From Maribacter caenipelagi (GTDB lineage Bacteria; Bacteroidota; Bacteroidia; Flavobacteriales; Flavobacteriaceae), in assembly GCF_004364175.1 (NCBI RefSeq), contig NZ_SNZW01000011.1, positions 310,001-374,000 on the forward strand: DNA of 64,000 nt, in the 5' to 3' direction. The translations under genes and the position numbers were made by a program. Below are positions 1 to 7,990 of this stretch, piece after piece. The notes under the pieces were generated by a model that searched no databases, was not told the origin of the DNA, and worked only from the letters and a program-made list of their open reading frames with translations. Position 1 is the first letter of the stretch. Every line of letters starts with the position of its first letter.

Positions 1-180
1 AAACCAACGCCATATTGAACTACTGATCAAGGTGAGCCGATCTGTTTTTAGGATAGTTTTTGTTGGTTTTGTGGTGTACATTGATTTGAACCTCTTTTTT
101 TTGGCAGTGAATCTATGTTGTTAATAGATTTTTACGATTTAAGTATGAATCGTAATGTAAATTGCACTACAACCATATTA

Positions 181-255
181 AGCGACGATTTCTATAATTA
201 ATTATATTACCCTTTAAATATGGTATTTTCCGCCTAATATTTTATACATTTTGTT
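181..255. repeat. attC-like element A (right half)
   Basis: The sequence from about 200 to 255 resembles the right halves of the other palindromic elements: a run of the type TTTAAATAT..TTTTCCGCC followed by a terminal GTT at 253-255. A matching left half with a complementary stem was not found in bases 1-180, so the element is either decayed or spliced to other sequence. Bases 1-180 hold no gene I can support. They contain two small hairpins, AATCTAT/ATAGATT near 111-130 and ACGATT/AATCGT at 134-153. The GTT at 253 starts cassette 1. Confidence 0.5.
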
Positions 256-265
256 AGCATTATGC

Positions 266-2701
266 TTACGCTATAATTTGAATTGTTTGGTTCTCTTTTA
301 ATGATACCTCATAGGTTTCGCCATTACAATGAACAATTGTTTTGCCTCCATTTTTAGAGAAGATGGTAAGGTTTGTCACCTTTTTATTTTCCCAACTGAA
401 AGTCAATTCAAACCCTCCTCTGGCTTTAACCCCATGTAATTTTCCCTTTTGCCAAGTATCGGGAATAGCAGGAAGAAGATGAATACTTTTTTCTGTTGAT
501 TGTACTATCATTTCCATAACTCCTGCCGCTCCGCCAAAGTTTCCATCAATTTGAAATGGAGGATGTGCATCAAACAAATTGGGATAAGTTCCTCCAGCAT
601 TCGAGTTATTAGCTTCCAAACCTGTCGGGTCAACATAGTTCAGTAATTCTCTATACAATTTATAGGCTCTTTTGCCGTCTTTTAACCGTGCCCAAAGGTT
701 TATTCTCCAACCTTGTGACCAGCCTGTACTTTTGTCGCCTTTTATATTTAAAGTCTTTTTGGCGGCCTCGGCTAGTTCAGGGGTTCTTTCTGGTGAAATA
801 TGATGTCCTGGATATAGCCCAAATAAGTGCGACTGATGACGGTGTTGAGGATCGTCATCATCCCAATCATGATACCATTCTAACAAATGCCCACCTTTCT
901 TGCTTATTTGATAAGGATGAAGTTCATTAAGCCTTTCCTTTAATTCATTTTGAAAGGCAAGGTCAGTATCCAGAATTTCAGCTGCCCTAATGGTATTATT
1001 AAAAACCTCTCTGACAATTGCTAAATCAGATGTTGCCCCATATAATGTAGCACCACGATATCCAGTTGAAGTAACGTACATGTTTTCGGGAGAGGTCGAT
1101 GGAGAAGTAACCCAGTTCCCTTTTTTATCTTTCACCATCATATCAATACAAAACAAGGCGGCTCCTTTCATTAATGGATATGCTTTCTGTTTTAGAAAAT
1201 CTAAATTTTGATTGTATAAATAATGTTCCCATAAATGAGTGCTAAGCCATGCTCCGCCCATGTTCCAGTTTGCCCAAACAGGGTGGCCATTTCCAAAGTC
1301 ACCGACAGGATTACTCATTGCCCAGATATCAGAATTGTGACCTACGGTCCAACCTCGTGCACCATAAAAAGTGGGGGCTGTAATTTTTCCTGTCTCTTCC
1401 AAATTTTCTATCCAACTAAGCAAGGGAAAATGGCATTCACTTAAATTGGCTACTTCAGCGAGCCAATAATTCTCTTCTACGTTTATATTTGTTGTATAAT
1501 TACTACTCCAAGGTGGTCTAAGGTATGGGTTCCAAATGCCTTGTAAGTTGGCAGGTACACCAGGAGTCCGTGAGCTTGCAATCAATAAATATCGACCGAA
1601 ATGGAAGTACAGTTCTTCCAGCCCTTTATCTTGTTTTCCTTTACTATAACGAATCAATCGCTTATTCGTAGGTAAATTAAGTGTATCTATTTCTTGTAAT
1701 TGAAACGTAAGCCGATTAAACAAAGCATGGTGGTCATCAAGATGATCGCTTAATAATTGTTTATATGCTTTCTTTGAAGCATTATCTAATTGTCTTTGTG
1801 CAATTTCTTTGTACGGTTTCCCTTCTTTAACAGGATCTTTATCAAAACCATTAAAACTAGTAGCTACCGATACAAGAATCTGAGCAAATGAACCTTCTGA
1901 AAGTATTAGTTTAGATCCTTCAAAAGACACTTTCCCGTCCGTATTATTTATCTTGACATAATTTGAAAAATGGATGCCACGACAATCGTCAAAACGAACA
2001 GGGTTTTCAATGTTTGAGCTGTAATTTGGTTCACAACGATAAGGAGCATAGCCGTCTGTTTTTTGAATAGGCTCATTTACTGTAGTCGTAAACTTTAGAA
2101 GACTAGAAAAATCTGCTGTAAAGTTTAACTTACCTAAAGCATCACTTTTTAGGTTTATGACCATAACGTTATCAGGGTGCGAAATAAAATATTCCCGAAC
2201 ATAGTTTACTCCGTCAATTTGATAGGATACTTCAGAGGTGGCGTCACTTATGTTTAAAGATCTGCGATAATTTTCTGATTTATGTTCATCATGGTCATAT
2301 TCAAAAAATAGGGTGCCTAGCGGAGCAAAAGACTGAGAATAGGAACCTTGTATGTTCTTAATTAACTCATCTGCTTTTTGATATTCTTCATCTTCAAGTA
2401 CTTTTCGTACATCATCAATATATTCATGGGCATTGGGATTCATATTTGGATTCACAGGTTCACCAGACCAAAGTGTGGCATCATTGAGATAAATAGAGTC
2501 TACCTGTACCCCTCCAAATATGCTTGCACCCATTTTCCCGTTTCCAAGAACTAAAGATTCTTCAAAATGACTGGCAGGTTTTTCATACCAAAGGGTATAT
2601 TTTTTTTGCGCGCTAGCTTCTTGTTTATCAACCAAATCTTGGCAACTAAAGATGAACAAGGAGAGAACGCTTGCAAATAGAAATATCTTTTTATTAATCA
2701 T
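266..2701 (-). CDS. GH95 alpha-L-fucosidase-like lipoprotein
   Basis: This 811-residue protein is a glycoside hydrolase of family 95, whose members remove alpha-1,2-linked L-fucose (some remove L-galactose) by inversion. The N-terminus is a lipoprotein signal with the lipobox cysteine at residue 20, so it is probably anchored on the cell surface or in the periplasm. The family start LWYEKPA..LGNGKMGA is present. The N-x-N pair (TTNIN, about residue 404), the SPEN glutamate (about 538) and the QIDGNFG aspartate (about 717) match the catalytic residues known for bifidobacterial AfcA. Length is normal for the family. It ends 5 bases after a cassette core at 253-260, and its start lies near a weakly complementary end at 2719-2726, so it appears to be cassette 1. 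That is unusually large cargo. No SusC/SusD genes are beside it. Confidence 0.88.
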   Translation of the reverse strand: MINKKIFLFASVLSLFIFSCQDLVDKQEASAQKKYTLWYEKPASHFEESLVLGNGKMGASIFGGVQVDSIYLNDATLWSGEPVNPNMNPNAHEYIDDVRKVLEDEEYQKADELIKNIQGSYSQSFAPLGTLFFEYDHDEHKSENYRRSLNISDATSEVSYQIDGVNYVREYFISHPDNVMVINLKSDALGKLNFTADFSSLLKFTTTVNEPIQKTDGYAPYRCEPNYSSNIENPVRFDDCRGIHFSNYVKINNTDGKVSFEGSKLILSEGSFAQILVSVATSFNGFDKDPVKEGKPYKEIAQRQLDNASKKAYKQLLSDHLDDHHALFNRLTFQLQEIDTLNLPTNKRLIRYSKGKQDKGLEELYFHFGRYLLIASSRTPGVPANLQGIWNPYLRPPWSSNYTTNINVEENYWLAEVANLSECHFPLLSWIENLEETGKITAPTFYGARGWTVGHNSDIWAMSNPVGDFGNGHPVWANWNMGGAWLSTHLWEHYLYNQNLDFLKQKAYPLMKGAALFCIDMMVKDKKGNWVTSPSTSPENMYVTSTGYRGATLYGATSDLAIVREVFNNTIRAAEILDTDLAFQNELKERLNELHPYQISKKGGHLLEWYHDWDDDDPQHRHQSHLFGLYPGHHISPERTPELAEAAKKTLNIKGDKSTGWSQGWRINLWARLKDGKRAYKLYRELLNYVDPTGLEANNSNAGGTYPNLFDAHPPFQIDGNFGGAAGVMEMIVQSTEKSIHLLPAIPDTWQKGKLHGVKARGGFELTFSWENKKVTNLTIFSKNGGKTIVHCNGETYEVSLKENQTIQIIA

Positions 2702-2723
2702 TGGTCGTTTTAAAATTAATGCT

Positions 2724-2915
2724 GTCGGTCTCGTATATGAAACGTAGCGTGTAAAATAACCCTAACTTTTCGGATTAAACACGAGCCGAATTTTTTGAAT
2801 TTTACTTTTTATCTTTATTTATTTAAAAGCCAAATTTAAAAATTTGGCGGTCTTTGTTAATAAGCCCAAGCCTTTAAATTTAGTACTTCCCGCCCTATTT
2901 GCTATAAGTATTGTT
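2724..2915. repeat. attC-like element B (hybrid)
   Basis: A 192-base spacer element ends in GTT at 2913-2915. Its left part (GGTCTCGTATA..GTAGCG) resembles the left half of element E, while its right part (GCCAAATTTAAAAATTTGGCGG.. to CGCCCTATTTGCTATA) resembles the right half of element F. The left core reads GTC instead of AAC. The two halves pair poorly with each other, unlike in elements C, E, F and G, so it looks like a recombinant or decayed site. Confidence 0.6.
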
Positions 2916-2946
2916 AACCACAGTTATTTTTTAGTCAGATTAATGA

Positions 2947-3783
2947 TTATTTAGCTTTTAATGAGTCTAGCTTTTTTTCTAAATCCGTCTTTTTATCATT
3001 CCACCATTCCCAATTTGATTCTTTCTTCAGTTGTGCTTCTACAATCAACATTGCTTGGTTGAAATTACCTTGTTCCTCCAAGGCCAACATTTCATAAAAT
3101 GCAAAGGTTTCTAGTGCAGAATCTTCTTTTGCTATTTTTGCAAAATGTATAGATAATTTTTCCGCTTCTTTATATAGTTTTTGGTCTGTGAGTGAATCAA
3201 GTAAAATAAATAGAATTTCAGTATCAGTATGAAATTCATTCTTCATTTTACTATTAATAACGCTTTGATAGAAATTGATTGCCGCCTTAGAGCCTTTAGT
3301 TTTAACAATGGTTTGTAGTGTATCGTTTATTAGGTTTTTAGGTTCAGAAACTTTTTTCACTTTTAGTGGATTATAAACTAAAGTAGTACCTGGAGGCATT
3401 CCATTACCACCCTCTTTTCCGTAAGCAATGGAATCCGGTAAAATCGCAATTACTTCGTCCCCTTCTACTAAATAGTTATTGAGCTCTTCAAATCCTGAAA
3501 TCATTGAGGTCACGCCATGAATAAATCCAATAATCGAATCCTTTTCTGTTGACGTGGACCAAAAAATAGTATCAGATTCGTTTAGGTATAAATCCATTGA
3601 TTCTTCAACTCTTGAATTTGTTCTAATCTGTTTGCCATTACCTTCTTTTAAAAAAATATATTTCAATCCGCTAGCTGTAGTTATGGTGTCGCCCAAAACT
3701 ATATTTCCTCTTTCTTTTTTTACTTGTTGATTGCAAGAATAAAATGAAGTCGAAATGATTAATAGAAGTAAATAGTTTTTCAT
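2947..3783 (-). CDS. FKBP-type peptidyl-prolyl isomerase lipoprotein
   Basis: A 278-residue lipoprotein (cysteine 17) with an FKBP-like domain from about residue 30 to 145. ASGLKYIFLKEGNG, GFEELNNYLVEGDE, PDSIAYGKEGG and MPPGTTLVYNPLKV are the usual FKBP blocks. The family isomerises X-Pro bonds and often acts as a chaperone. Residues 150-275 are helical, with a TPR-like look (repeated alanine- and leucine-rich helices), and may bind other proteins. The gene is the cargo of cassette 2: the left end GTTAACCACAGTTAT (2913) and the reverse complement of the right end (3782-3796) agree at 13 of 15 bases. The right arm runs into the start codon. Confidence 0.8.
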   Translation of the reverse strand: MKNYLLLLIISTSFYSCNQQVKKERGNIVLGDTITTASGLKYIFLKEGNGKQIRTNSRVEESMDLYLNESDTIFWSTSTEKDSIIGFIHGVTSMISGFEELNNYLVEGDEVIAILPDSIAYGKEGGNGMPPGTTLVYNPLKVKKVSEPKNLINDTLQTIVKTKGSKAAINFYQSVINSKMKNEFHTDTEILFILLDSLTDQKLYKEAEKLSIHFAKIAKEDSALETFAFYEMLALEEQGNFNQAMLIVEAQLKKESNWEWWNDKKTDLEKKLDSLKAK

Positions 3784-3793
3784 AATTGTGGGT

Positions 3794-3878
3794 AACAGCT
3801 TCTGCTATGAGTAGTTGCTTGGTTTAGCACTTAACTTTTCAAAGTAGGCGAGAACAAGCAATTACTATAGCCATTGTC
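3794..3878. repeat. attC-like element C
   Basis: This is the shortest element, 85 bases. After AAC, the left arm GCTATGAGTAGTTGCTTG pairs with CAAGCAATTACTATAGC on the right, with a two-base bulge and one mismatch. The loop between is about 30 bases. The right core reads GTC rather than GTT. Length and imperfect pairing with extrahelical bases are those expected of an integron attC site. Confidence 0.72.
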
Positions 3879-3887
3879 GTGCTTTCG

Positions 3888-4652
3888 TTATTTAATTTCT
3901 GTTTGTAATAATTCTAAAATTGAATTCAGTTCTTTCATAAGTGGATCATAGTGTGATGTTTCTGTTGCTTTACTGGTCAAATAAAACATTAAAATATTAT
4001 TTTCAAATTCCAGTGATTCTAATAAATTCAAATTACTTACACTACTTTTTGTCTGGTGAAAATTTATTTCTGAATTGGGATTTGTTTGCTCAAAAATAGT
4101 TTTAATACTGTTTTTGTTTGTTCTAAACATATCAAGCACTTTTACTCTTTGATTGCCGAGTTCTTCCTCTTGTCTCGCTATATCTTCTAAAGTCGATTTC
4201 CAATTTGTTAACCTTATTCTAAGTTTACTATTTGTAATATCTTTTAAACTACCAGAATTAATAATCTCATTTAATAGCGAATTATTAGCGTTAAATGAAA
4301 TATCTGAAGAAAACGAACGGAATAATAATTCTGAGAATTGTTTTTCATTTAATGAAATATTTGGATTTGAAATGTTTTCCATTATCGTTTTAGCACCCAA
4401 ATAGTTCTGTTTATTAACCTCAAGTAGCTCATTTAGTTTTAGCTTACTCGTTTTAAATTCTTCCTGCAATCCTTTGAGGTATGTTTGTTCTTTTTTTAAT
4501 AAATTTTTATTCTGTTGACCATTGTTTATAGCAACGGCAATTAAAATGCCAACTACAACAAGTATTATTTCTCCTAGTGCATATATTAGGTATTTGCCGA
4601 ATTTGTTTTCAGTTAGCATTTTTTGTCTAATTTTTCTAAAGAAATTTATCAT
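3888..4652 (-). CDS. DUF6090 family membrane protein
   Basis: A 254-residue protein resembling the DUF6090 family, common in Flavobacteriia and without known function. It starts with a short basic region (MINFFRKIRQKMLTENKFGKY) followed by one membrane segment at about 22-44 (YALGEIILVVVGILIAVAIN). The rest is helical, charged and probably periplasmic, with coiled-coil character around 45-90. It is the cargo of cassette 3, with core bases GTCGTGCTT on the left and GTTATGCTT (reverse complement) on the right. Confidence 0.75.
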   Translation of the reverse strand: MINFFRKIRQKMLTENKFGKYLIYALGEIILVVVGILIAVAINNGQQNKNLLKKEQTYLKGLQEEFKTSKLKLNELLEVNKQNYLGAKTIMENISNPNISLNEKQFSELLFRSFSSDISFNANNSLLNEIINSGSLKDITNSKLRIRLTNWKSTLEDIARQEEELGNQRVKVLDMFRTNKNSIKTIFEQTNPNSEINFHQTKSSVSNLNLLESLEFENNILMFYLTSKATETSHYDPLMKELNSILELLQTEIK

Positions 4653-4680
4653 TGGTTAGCGGTTTCTGATAATGAAGCAT

Positions 4681-4884
4681 AACGTCAAAGCTAAGCGTAG
4701 TGCGGAGGCAAGGAAACTTTTCGTTTCCGTCTGCCAACGAAGCTAAAGCTTATTGTTTAGTTTTATTTTTTCTTGTCCAAAGCTAAATCCATAAGATTTA
4801 GCGACTATATAAACCTGCCTGCCGGCAGGCAGGTATACACAGACCTTTCGGTTTTGCCTTAAAGTTCGCATTACGTTTAGGTTT
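4681..4884. repeat. attC-like element D, interrupted by IS110
   Basis: A long element of the G/H/I type: AAC at 4681, CTAAGCGTAGTGCGG arm, GGAAAC/GTTTCC hairpin, GCTAAATC/GATTTAGC hairpin, and the returning arm CGCATTACGTTTAGG at 4868-4882. In elements G and I that arm is followed within a few bases by the terminal GTT. Here an IS110-family element begins instead, and the terminal GTT resumes at 6089, after the insertion. The 20-base perfect palindrome CCTGCCTGCCGGCAGGCAGG (4814-4833) lies inside it, which makes this element longer than its relatives. Confidence 0.72.
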
Positions 4885-4924
4885 CCTAAGTTAGTAATCT
4901 GTTATCTTTTATAGTTTAACAAAA

Positions 4925-5010
4925 GAACAAAAGAGCAGAGTAAGGTTATTTTAGGTTTAGAAACTTCAGATTCCGTCAACAAAGAAAATCCCTGCTCTTT
5001 TACTATTCAA
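4925..5010 (+). ncRNA. possible IS110 bridge RNA region
   Basis: The 200 bases upstream of the transposase are non-coding. AAAAGAGCAG at 4929-4938 is an exact reverse complement of CTGCTCTTTT at 4992-5001 and would close a stem over a 53-base loop. IS110-group elements are known to encode a structured bridge RNA in the non-coding region upstream of the transposase. This stem is the only part seen directly; the RNA itself is inferred. Confidence 0.4.
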
Positions 5011-5093
5011 ATACGATCAGTTCATTAGGTCATAAGAACCTGTTTCTAGGATGATGTATAGTATTAGTGTTTGTTCTTTAAAAATTTAATGAT

Positions 5094-6059
5094 ATGAATA
5101 AAAGTACAATTTTTGTGGGTATAGACATCTCGAAAGATGTTTTCGATGTATATGATTCCAAGAGAGGCCATATCCAATACTGTAATGATGAAAATGGTTT
5201 CAAGTTGTTCCGAAAGAGCATAACCGCCGATCATTGGTGCGTAATGGAAGCTACGGGATGCTATCACCACCAACTTGCCATTGACCTTTTCAATAACGGT
5301 TTACGTGTTTCGATGATAAACCCCTTGATCATCAAGCGTTTTATACAGATGAAACTGAATCAGGTAAAAACGGATAAGAGCGATGCCAAGATGATCTGTC
5401 GCTATGGTGAAGAACAGGCAATGGAGCTATGGTCGCCAGAGCCTGATTATATTGTGGAGAGCAAGACCCTTCAAGGAGTCGTGCGCCTTTATTTCAAGCA
5501 ACGTACGGCTTTGAAAAATACGCTTCACGCCATGTCCACGAGTAAACGTGGCAAGGGCAAGCTAATGCGTTCCATTGTCCGTCAGTTGAGGATCCTGGAC
5601 AAAGAGATCGGTTTGCTAGAGGCAGAGATCGAAAAATTGATACGTGCGAACGAACAGGAGCTTTATACAAGATTGAACACTATACCGAGTGTTGGTAGAA
5701 AGACCGCTATGCTCTTGATCGTTTCCACGAACGGTTTTCGGGATTTTGAAAGTTCACGGCAGTTGTCCTCCTATTTCGGTCTTGCCCCGAACGAGCGAAG
5801 TTCGGGCAGTAGTATCCGAGGAAAGTCCCGAATAAGTAAAACCGGAGATTCTCTAGTGAGGAACCATCTTTTTCTGTGCAGTTTTACAGCATGTATCCAT
5901 AACCCTCAATGCAAGGCATTATATGATAGAATAGTCTTAAAAGGTAAAAGCAAAAAATTGGCTTTGATCGCAGTCTGTAATAAACTTATTAAACAAGCTT
6001 ACGGAATAGCTAAATCAGGTTTGGATTACGATAGAAATCATGTAGGTAGATTGAGCTAA
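5094..6059 (+). CDS. IS110-family DEDD transposase/recombinase
   Basis: A 321-residue transposase of the IS110 family. The N-terminal RuvC-like domain carries the DEDD set: D11 in GIDISKD, E52 in MEATG, and D94 and D97 in KTDKSDAK. A coiled region at about 165-190 leads to the C-terminal Transposase_20 domain (TIPSVGRKTA.., SSYFGLAPNE.., SSGSSIRGKSRISKTG), which contains the serine-rich catalytic segment at 236-240. The gene is full length with no frameshift, so the element may still be active. It is on the plus strand, opposite to the surrounding cassette genes. The N-terminal sequence starts at a single clear ATG. Confidence 0.93.
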   Translation: MNKSTIFVGIDISKDVFDVYDSKRGHIQYCNDENGFKLFRKSITADHWCVMEATGCYHHQLAIDLFNNGLRVSMINPLIIKRFIQMKLNQVKTDKSDAKMICRYGEEQAMELWSPEPDYIVESKTLQGVVRLYFKQRTALKNTLHAMSTSKRGKGKLMRSIVRQLRILDKEIGLLEAEIEKLIRANEQELYTRLNTIPSVGRKTAMLLIVSTNGFRDFESSRQLSSYFGLAPNERSSGSSIRGKSRISKTGDSLVRNHLFLCSFTACIHNPQCKALYDRIVLKGKSKKLALIAVCNKLIKQAYGIAKSGLDYDRNHVGRLS

Positions 6060-6143
6060 ATATTATTTGTTTTTCAGCTCAGTTCTTTGTTAGCATTTGT
6101 TTTTTTCGTCTGAGTATGCCGTATCCGCTAAGTTTTGGTCTAT

Positions 6144-6572
6144 TTATTTAGCATTGTTGAAACCCAGTTTTTTGACTTCGCTTATTTGAATAGTAGGCTG
6201 AATATTAGTGTAGTTTTTAAAGTCTCCGATTATTGCATCTATATTTGGTCCTATTGCTTTGTTATACTCAGCAACATTTTTTACATAAAAATAACCGATA
6301 GCCAAATAAGGCACTTTATCATTCGGGGTTCGACCTGCTATGCCCTTATCAATTTCATAAAATTTTAAATTTTCGCCCAAAAATTCTGCCACCATAGGCA
6401 TATGTTTGTTTGCATAATAATCCATGTCAAAAGTTTTTCCTTCATCGTTCGGATATAGAATTGCCACTTTAAACATTTCATTTCCTAGTGTTGAAGAATG
6501 CATCAGTTTATTGGTTTTGCAACTTAACAAGGCTATAAGAGCAAAGGTTAATAAGAAGAATTTGATTTTCAT
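6144..6572 (-). CDS. EthD-like lipoprotein
   Basis: A 142-residue exported lipoprotein (cysteine 18). After the signal it has one EthD-like dimeric alpha/beta-barrel domain (KVAILYPNDEGKTFDMDYYANKHMP at about 35-60, then AIGYFYV). EthD relatives occur in ether degradation and in many small oxygenase-like proteins; the substrate here is unknown. It lies in cassette 4, whose left core at 6089 (GTTAGCATT) matches the reverse complement of its right end at 6863-6871 at 8 of 9 bases. The gene is preceded by a decayed reading frame in the same cassette. Confidence 0.75.
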   Translation of the reverse strand: MKIKFFLLTFALIALLSCKTNKLMHSSTLGNEMFKVAILYPNDEGKTFDMDYYANKHMPMVAEFLGENLKFYEIDKGIAGRTPNDKVPYLAIGYFYVKNVAEYNKAIGPNIDAIIGDFKNYTNIQPTIQISEVKKLGFNNAK

Positions 6573-6662
6573 TTATTTTTGGTTTATATAATTGTTATTT
6601 GCTCAATTTTCTTCCATCTCCATAAGATTGAAAAAGTCTGAAATTTTGTTTTTCTAAAATAC

Positions 6663-6865
6663 CTAAAAAAATTGACCGCCGTTCGGTCTATTTAACATTC
6701 CTACAGAGTTAGAAATCACTCCGCGTTTCCATTGCGAAAGAGTGACAAGTTCCGCGTACAGTTTTTCAAATCCGTCAGAGTATGAATTCCGTCCGAAATT
6801 TCGTCAAATTCTAAACATTCCATCTGCGGAATTTTGAACTCCTGGGGAATATTTTTACAATTAAT
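6663..6865 (-). pseudogene. decayed small ORF in cassette 4
   Basis: On the minus strand, directly after the cassette core, an open frame runs from ATT AAT TGT (6865) through NIPQEFKIPQMECLEFDEI and then HTLTDLK, where it stops making sense. A frame offset by one base continues as LYAELVTLSQWKRGVISNS and ends at 6663. The two pieces join into one plausible protein of about 67 residues with a single frameshift and a start codon changed from ATG to ATT. I do not recognise the family. The 290 bases upstream of the EthD-like gene hold nothing else. Confidence 0.4.
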
Positions 6866-6868
6866 GCC

Positions 6869-6991
6869 AACGGTCTCGTATAAGAATAGTAGCGGATTGA
6901 AATACGCTAGCTTTTCGGTTAAACACAGACCTTATTTATATTACTTACTTTCGTTTTAGCGATAAAACCGCTATTATTTTTATACATTGTT
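6869..6991. repeat. attC-like element E
   Basis: A 123-base imperfect palindrome. AAC at 6869 is followed by CGTATAAGAATAGTAGCGG, which pairs with CCGCTATTATTTTTATAC before the terminal GTT at 6989. Only two wobble-type differences and a few unpaired bases break the stem. The inner part contains no long hairpin of the GGAAAC/GTTTCC type, so this is a different subtype from F, G, H and I. Confidence 0.75.
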
Positions 6992-7003
6992 GTGCGTTCG
7001 TCT

Positions 7004-7990
7004 TTATTCATCATCTATTTTTATTTTCCAATCAACTGACAATAATCTCGTTTTAATCATTTCCAAAGTTTTTAATAGTTCCTTTTCTTCAGGAAAATTA
7101 CCATAAACCAAGTTTTTGAAATCAGTTTCATATGTTGGTTTCAAATCACTCCAAACTTTTTTGGGCTCATCAAATATTAGAGATGAAGAAGGATGATTTT
7201 TCAACCACTTATTATTGTTTTTAAAACTTAAAACATCGTCCTGAGCAACTTTCAATAACATATCATCAAATTCTTTTGTATTAAAGAAATTCAATAATTC
7301 TTTTTCCAATAACAATTGGTTTAAATCATAAACGTGTCTTATTTTATTCCTCAAAGCTTCAATTGGATTTTCACTATAAGAGAAGCGTACCAAGCTCATA
7401 ATTTTTTCGCAAATTGTTCTAATTGGTTCTAAAACGAGTACGTCAAAAGGAAGTAAATTATTTTCATTTGCTATTTCAATCTGTTGGTTATCAATCATCA
7501 TTTGTCCTACAAAAGAACATAAACTTTTTGTTGTATATGGTTCAAAATATCCTAACCAAGTAGCTTCAACTACAATAGCATCTCTAACTTGACCATAATC
7601 GCCTTGAAACTCTTTACTATAAGAATGAGTCGTTTTACGATTCATTCCCATTTTTTGTGTTAAACCAGGAATATCTATTTCAGGCAGTACAGCACTAACA
7701 ACTTTACTAATCGCTTTTATTTTGTTTGTAAGTTTATTATTAGATTCTCCTTCTCTTCTTAAGACAACTAAATCTATATCTTCTGAAAACCTTTGAATTA
7801 TACCAAAGCATTTGGATAGGGCAGTACCTCCTTTGAAAACTGTATCACTACCAATTTTATCATTGAATATATTGAAAAGGGCATATGTTACCCAATAATC
7901 TTTTTCAACATATATTGCTGGTATTTGCATTTGGTCAGATGTAAACTGAACAGCTTGTCTAAATAGTTTTTTATCTTGATGAAGTTTCAT
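7004..7990 (-). CDS. abiEii: AbiEii nucleotidyltransferase toxin
   Basis: A 328-residue protein of the AbiEii/AbiGii family, the toxin half of type IV AbiE abortive-infection systems. It has the nucleotidyltransferase signature GGTALSK at 54-60, then RFSEDIDLVV with D71 and D73 as the expected metal ligands. Downstream EPIRTICEKIMSLVRFSYS and RHVYDLNQLL match the conserved lysine and aspartate blocks of the family. Known family members block translation, for example by modifying tRNA, and are reversible. Its start overlaps the antitoxin stop by 4 bases (ATGA), so the two are translationally coupled. Together they are cassette 5, whose ends match at 9 of 9 bases. Confidence 0.9.
   Translation of the reverse strand: MKLHQDKKLFRQAVQFTSDQMQIPAIYVEKDYWVTYALFNIFNDKIGSDTVFKGGTALSKCFGIIQRFSEDIDLVVLRREGESNNKLTNKIKAISKVVSAVLPEIDIPGLTQKMGMNRKTTHSYSKEFQGDYGQVRDAIVVEATWLGYFEPYTTKSLCSFVGQMMIDNQQIEIANENNLLPFDVLVLEPIRTICEKIMSLVRFSYSENPIEALRNKIRHVYDLNQLLLEKELLNFFNTKEFDDMLLKVAQDDVLSFKNNNKWLKNHPSSSLIFDEPKKVWSDLKPTYETDFKNLVYGNFPEEKELLKTLEMIKTRLLSVDWKIKIDDE

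Larger units (their letters stand above)
4885..6088 (+). mobile_element. IS110-family insertion sequence in element D
   Basis: About 1.2 kb carrying one transposase gene. The left edge is set by the point at which element D stops matching its relatives (4884). The right edge is set by the resumption of a cassette core at 6089. The boundaries may be off by a few bases because IS110 elements have no clear terminal inverted repeats. The 20 bases at 6068-6087 recur with one change at 12121-12140, also directly before a cassette core, which supports this as the element's right end. Some IS110/IS1111-group elements are known to target integron attC sites. Confidence 0.75.

Noticed and set aside
6135-6368. 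Plus-strand frame opposite the EthD-like gene
   Set aside because: It is antisense to a gene with a clear domain and signal peptide.
6674-6688. GACCG-CCGTT-CGGTC inverted repeat as a TetR-type operator before the EthD-like gene
   Set aside because: It falls inside the codons of the broken small gene at 6,663-6,865 (LNRPNGGQ) and has only 5-base arms, so an operator is not supported.
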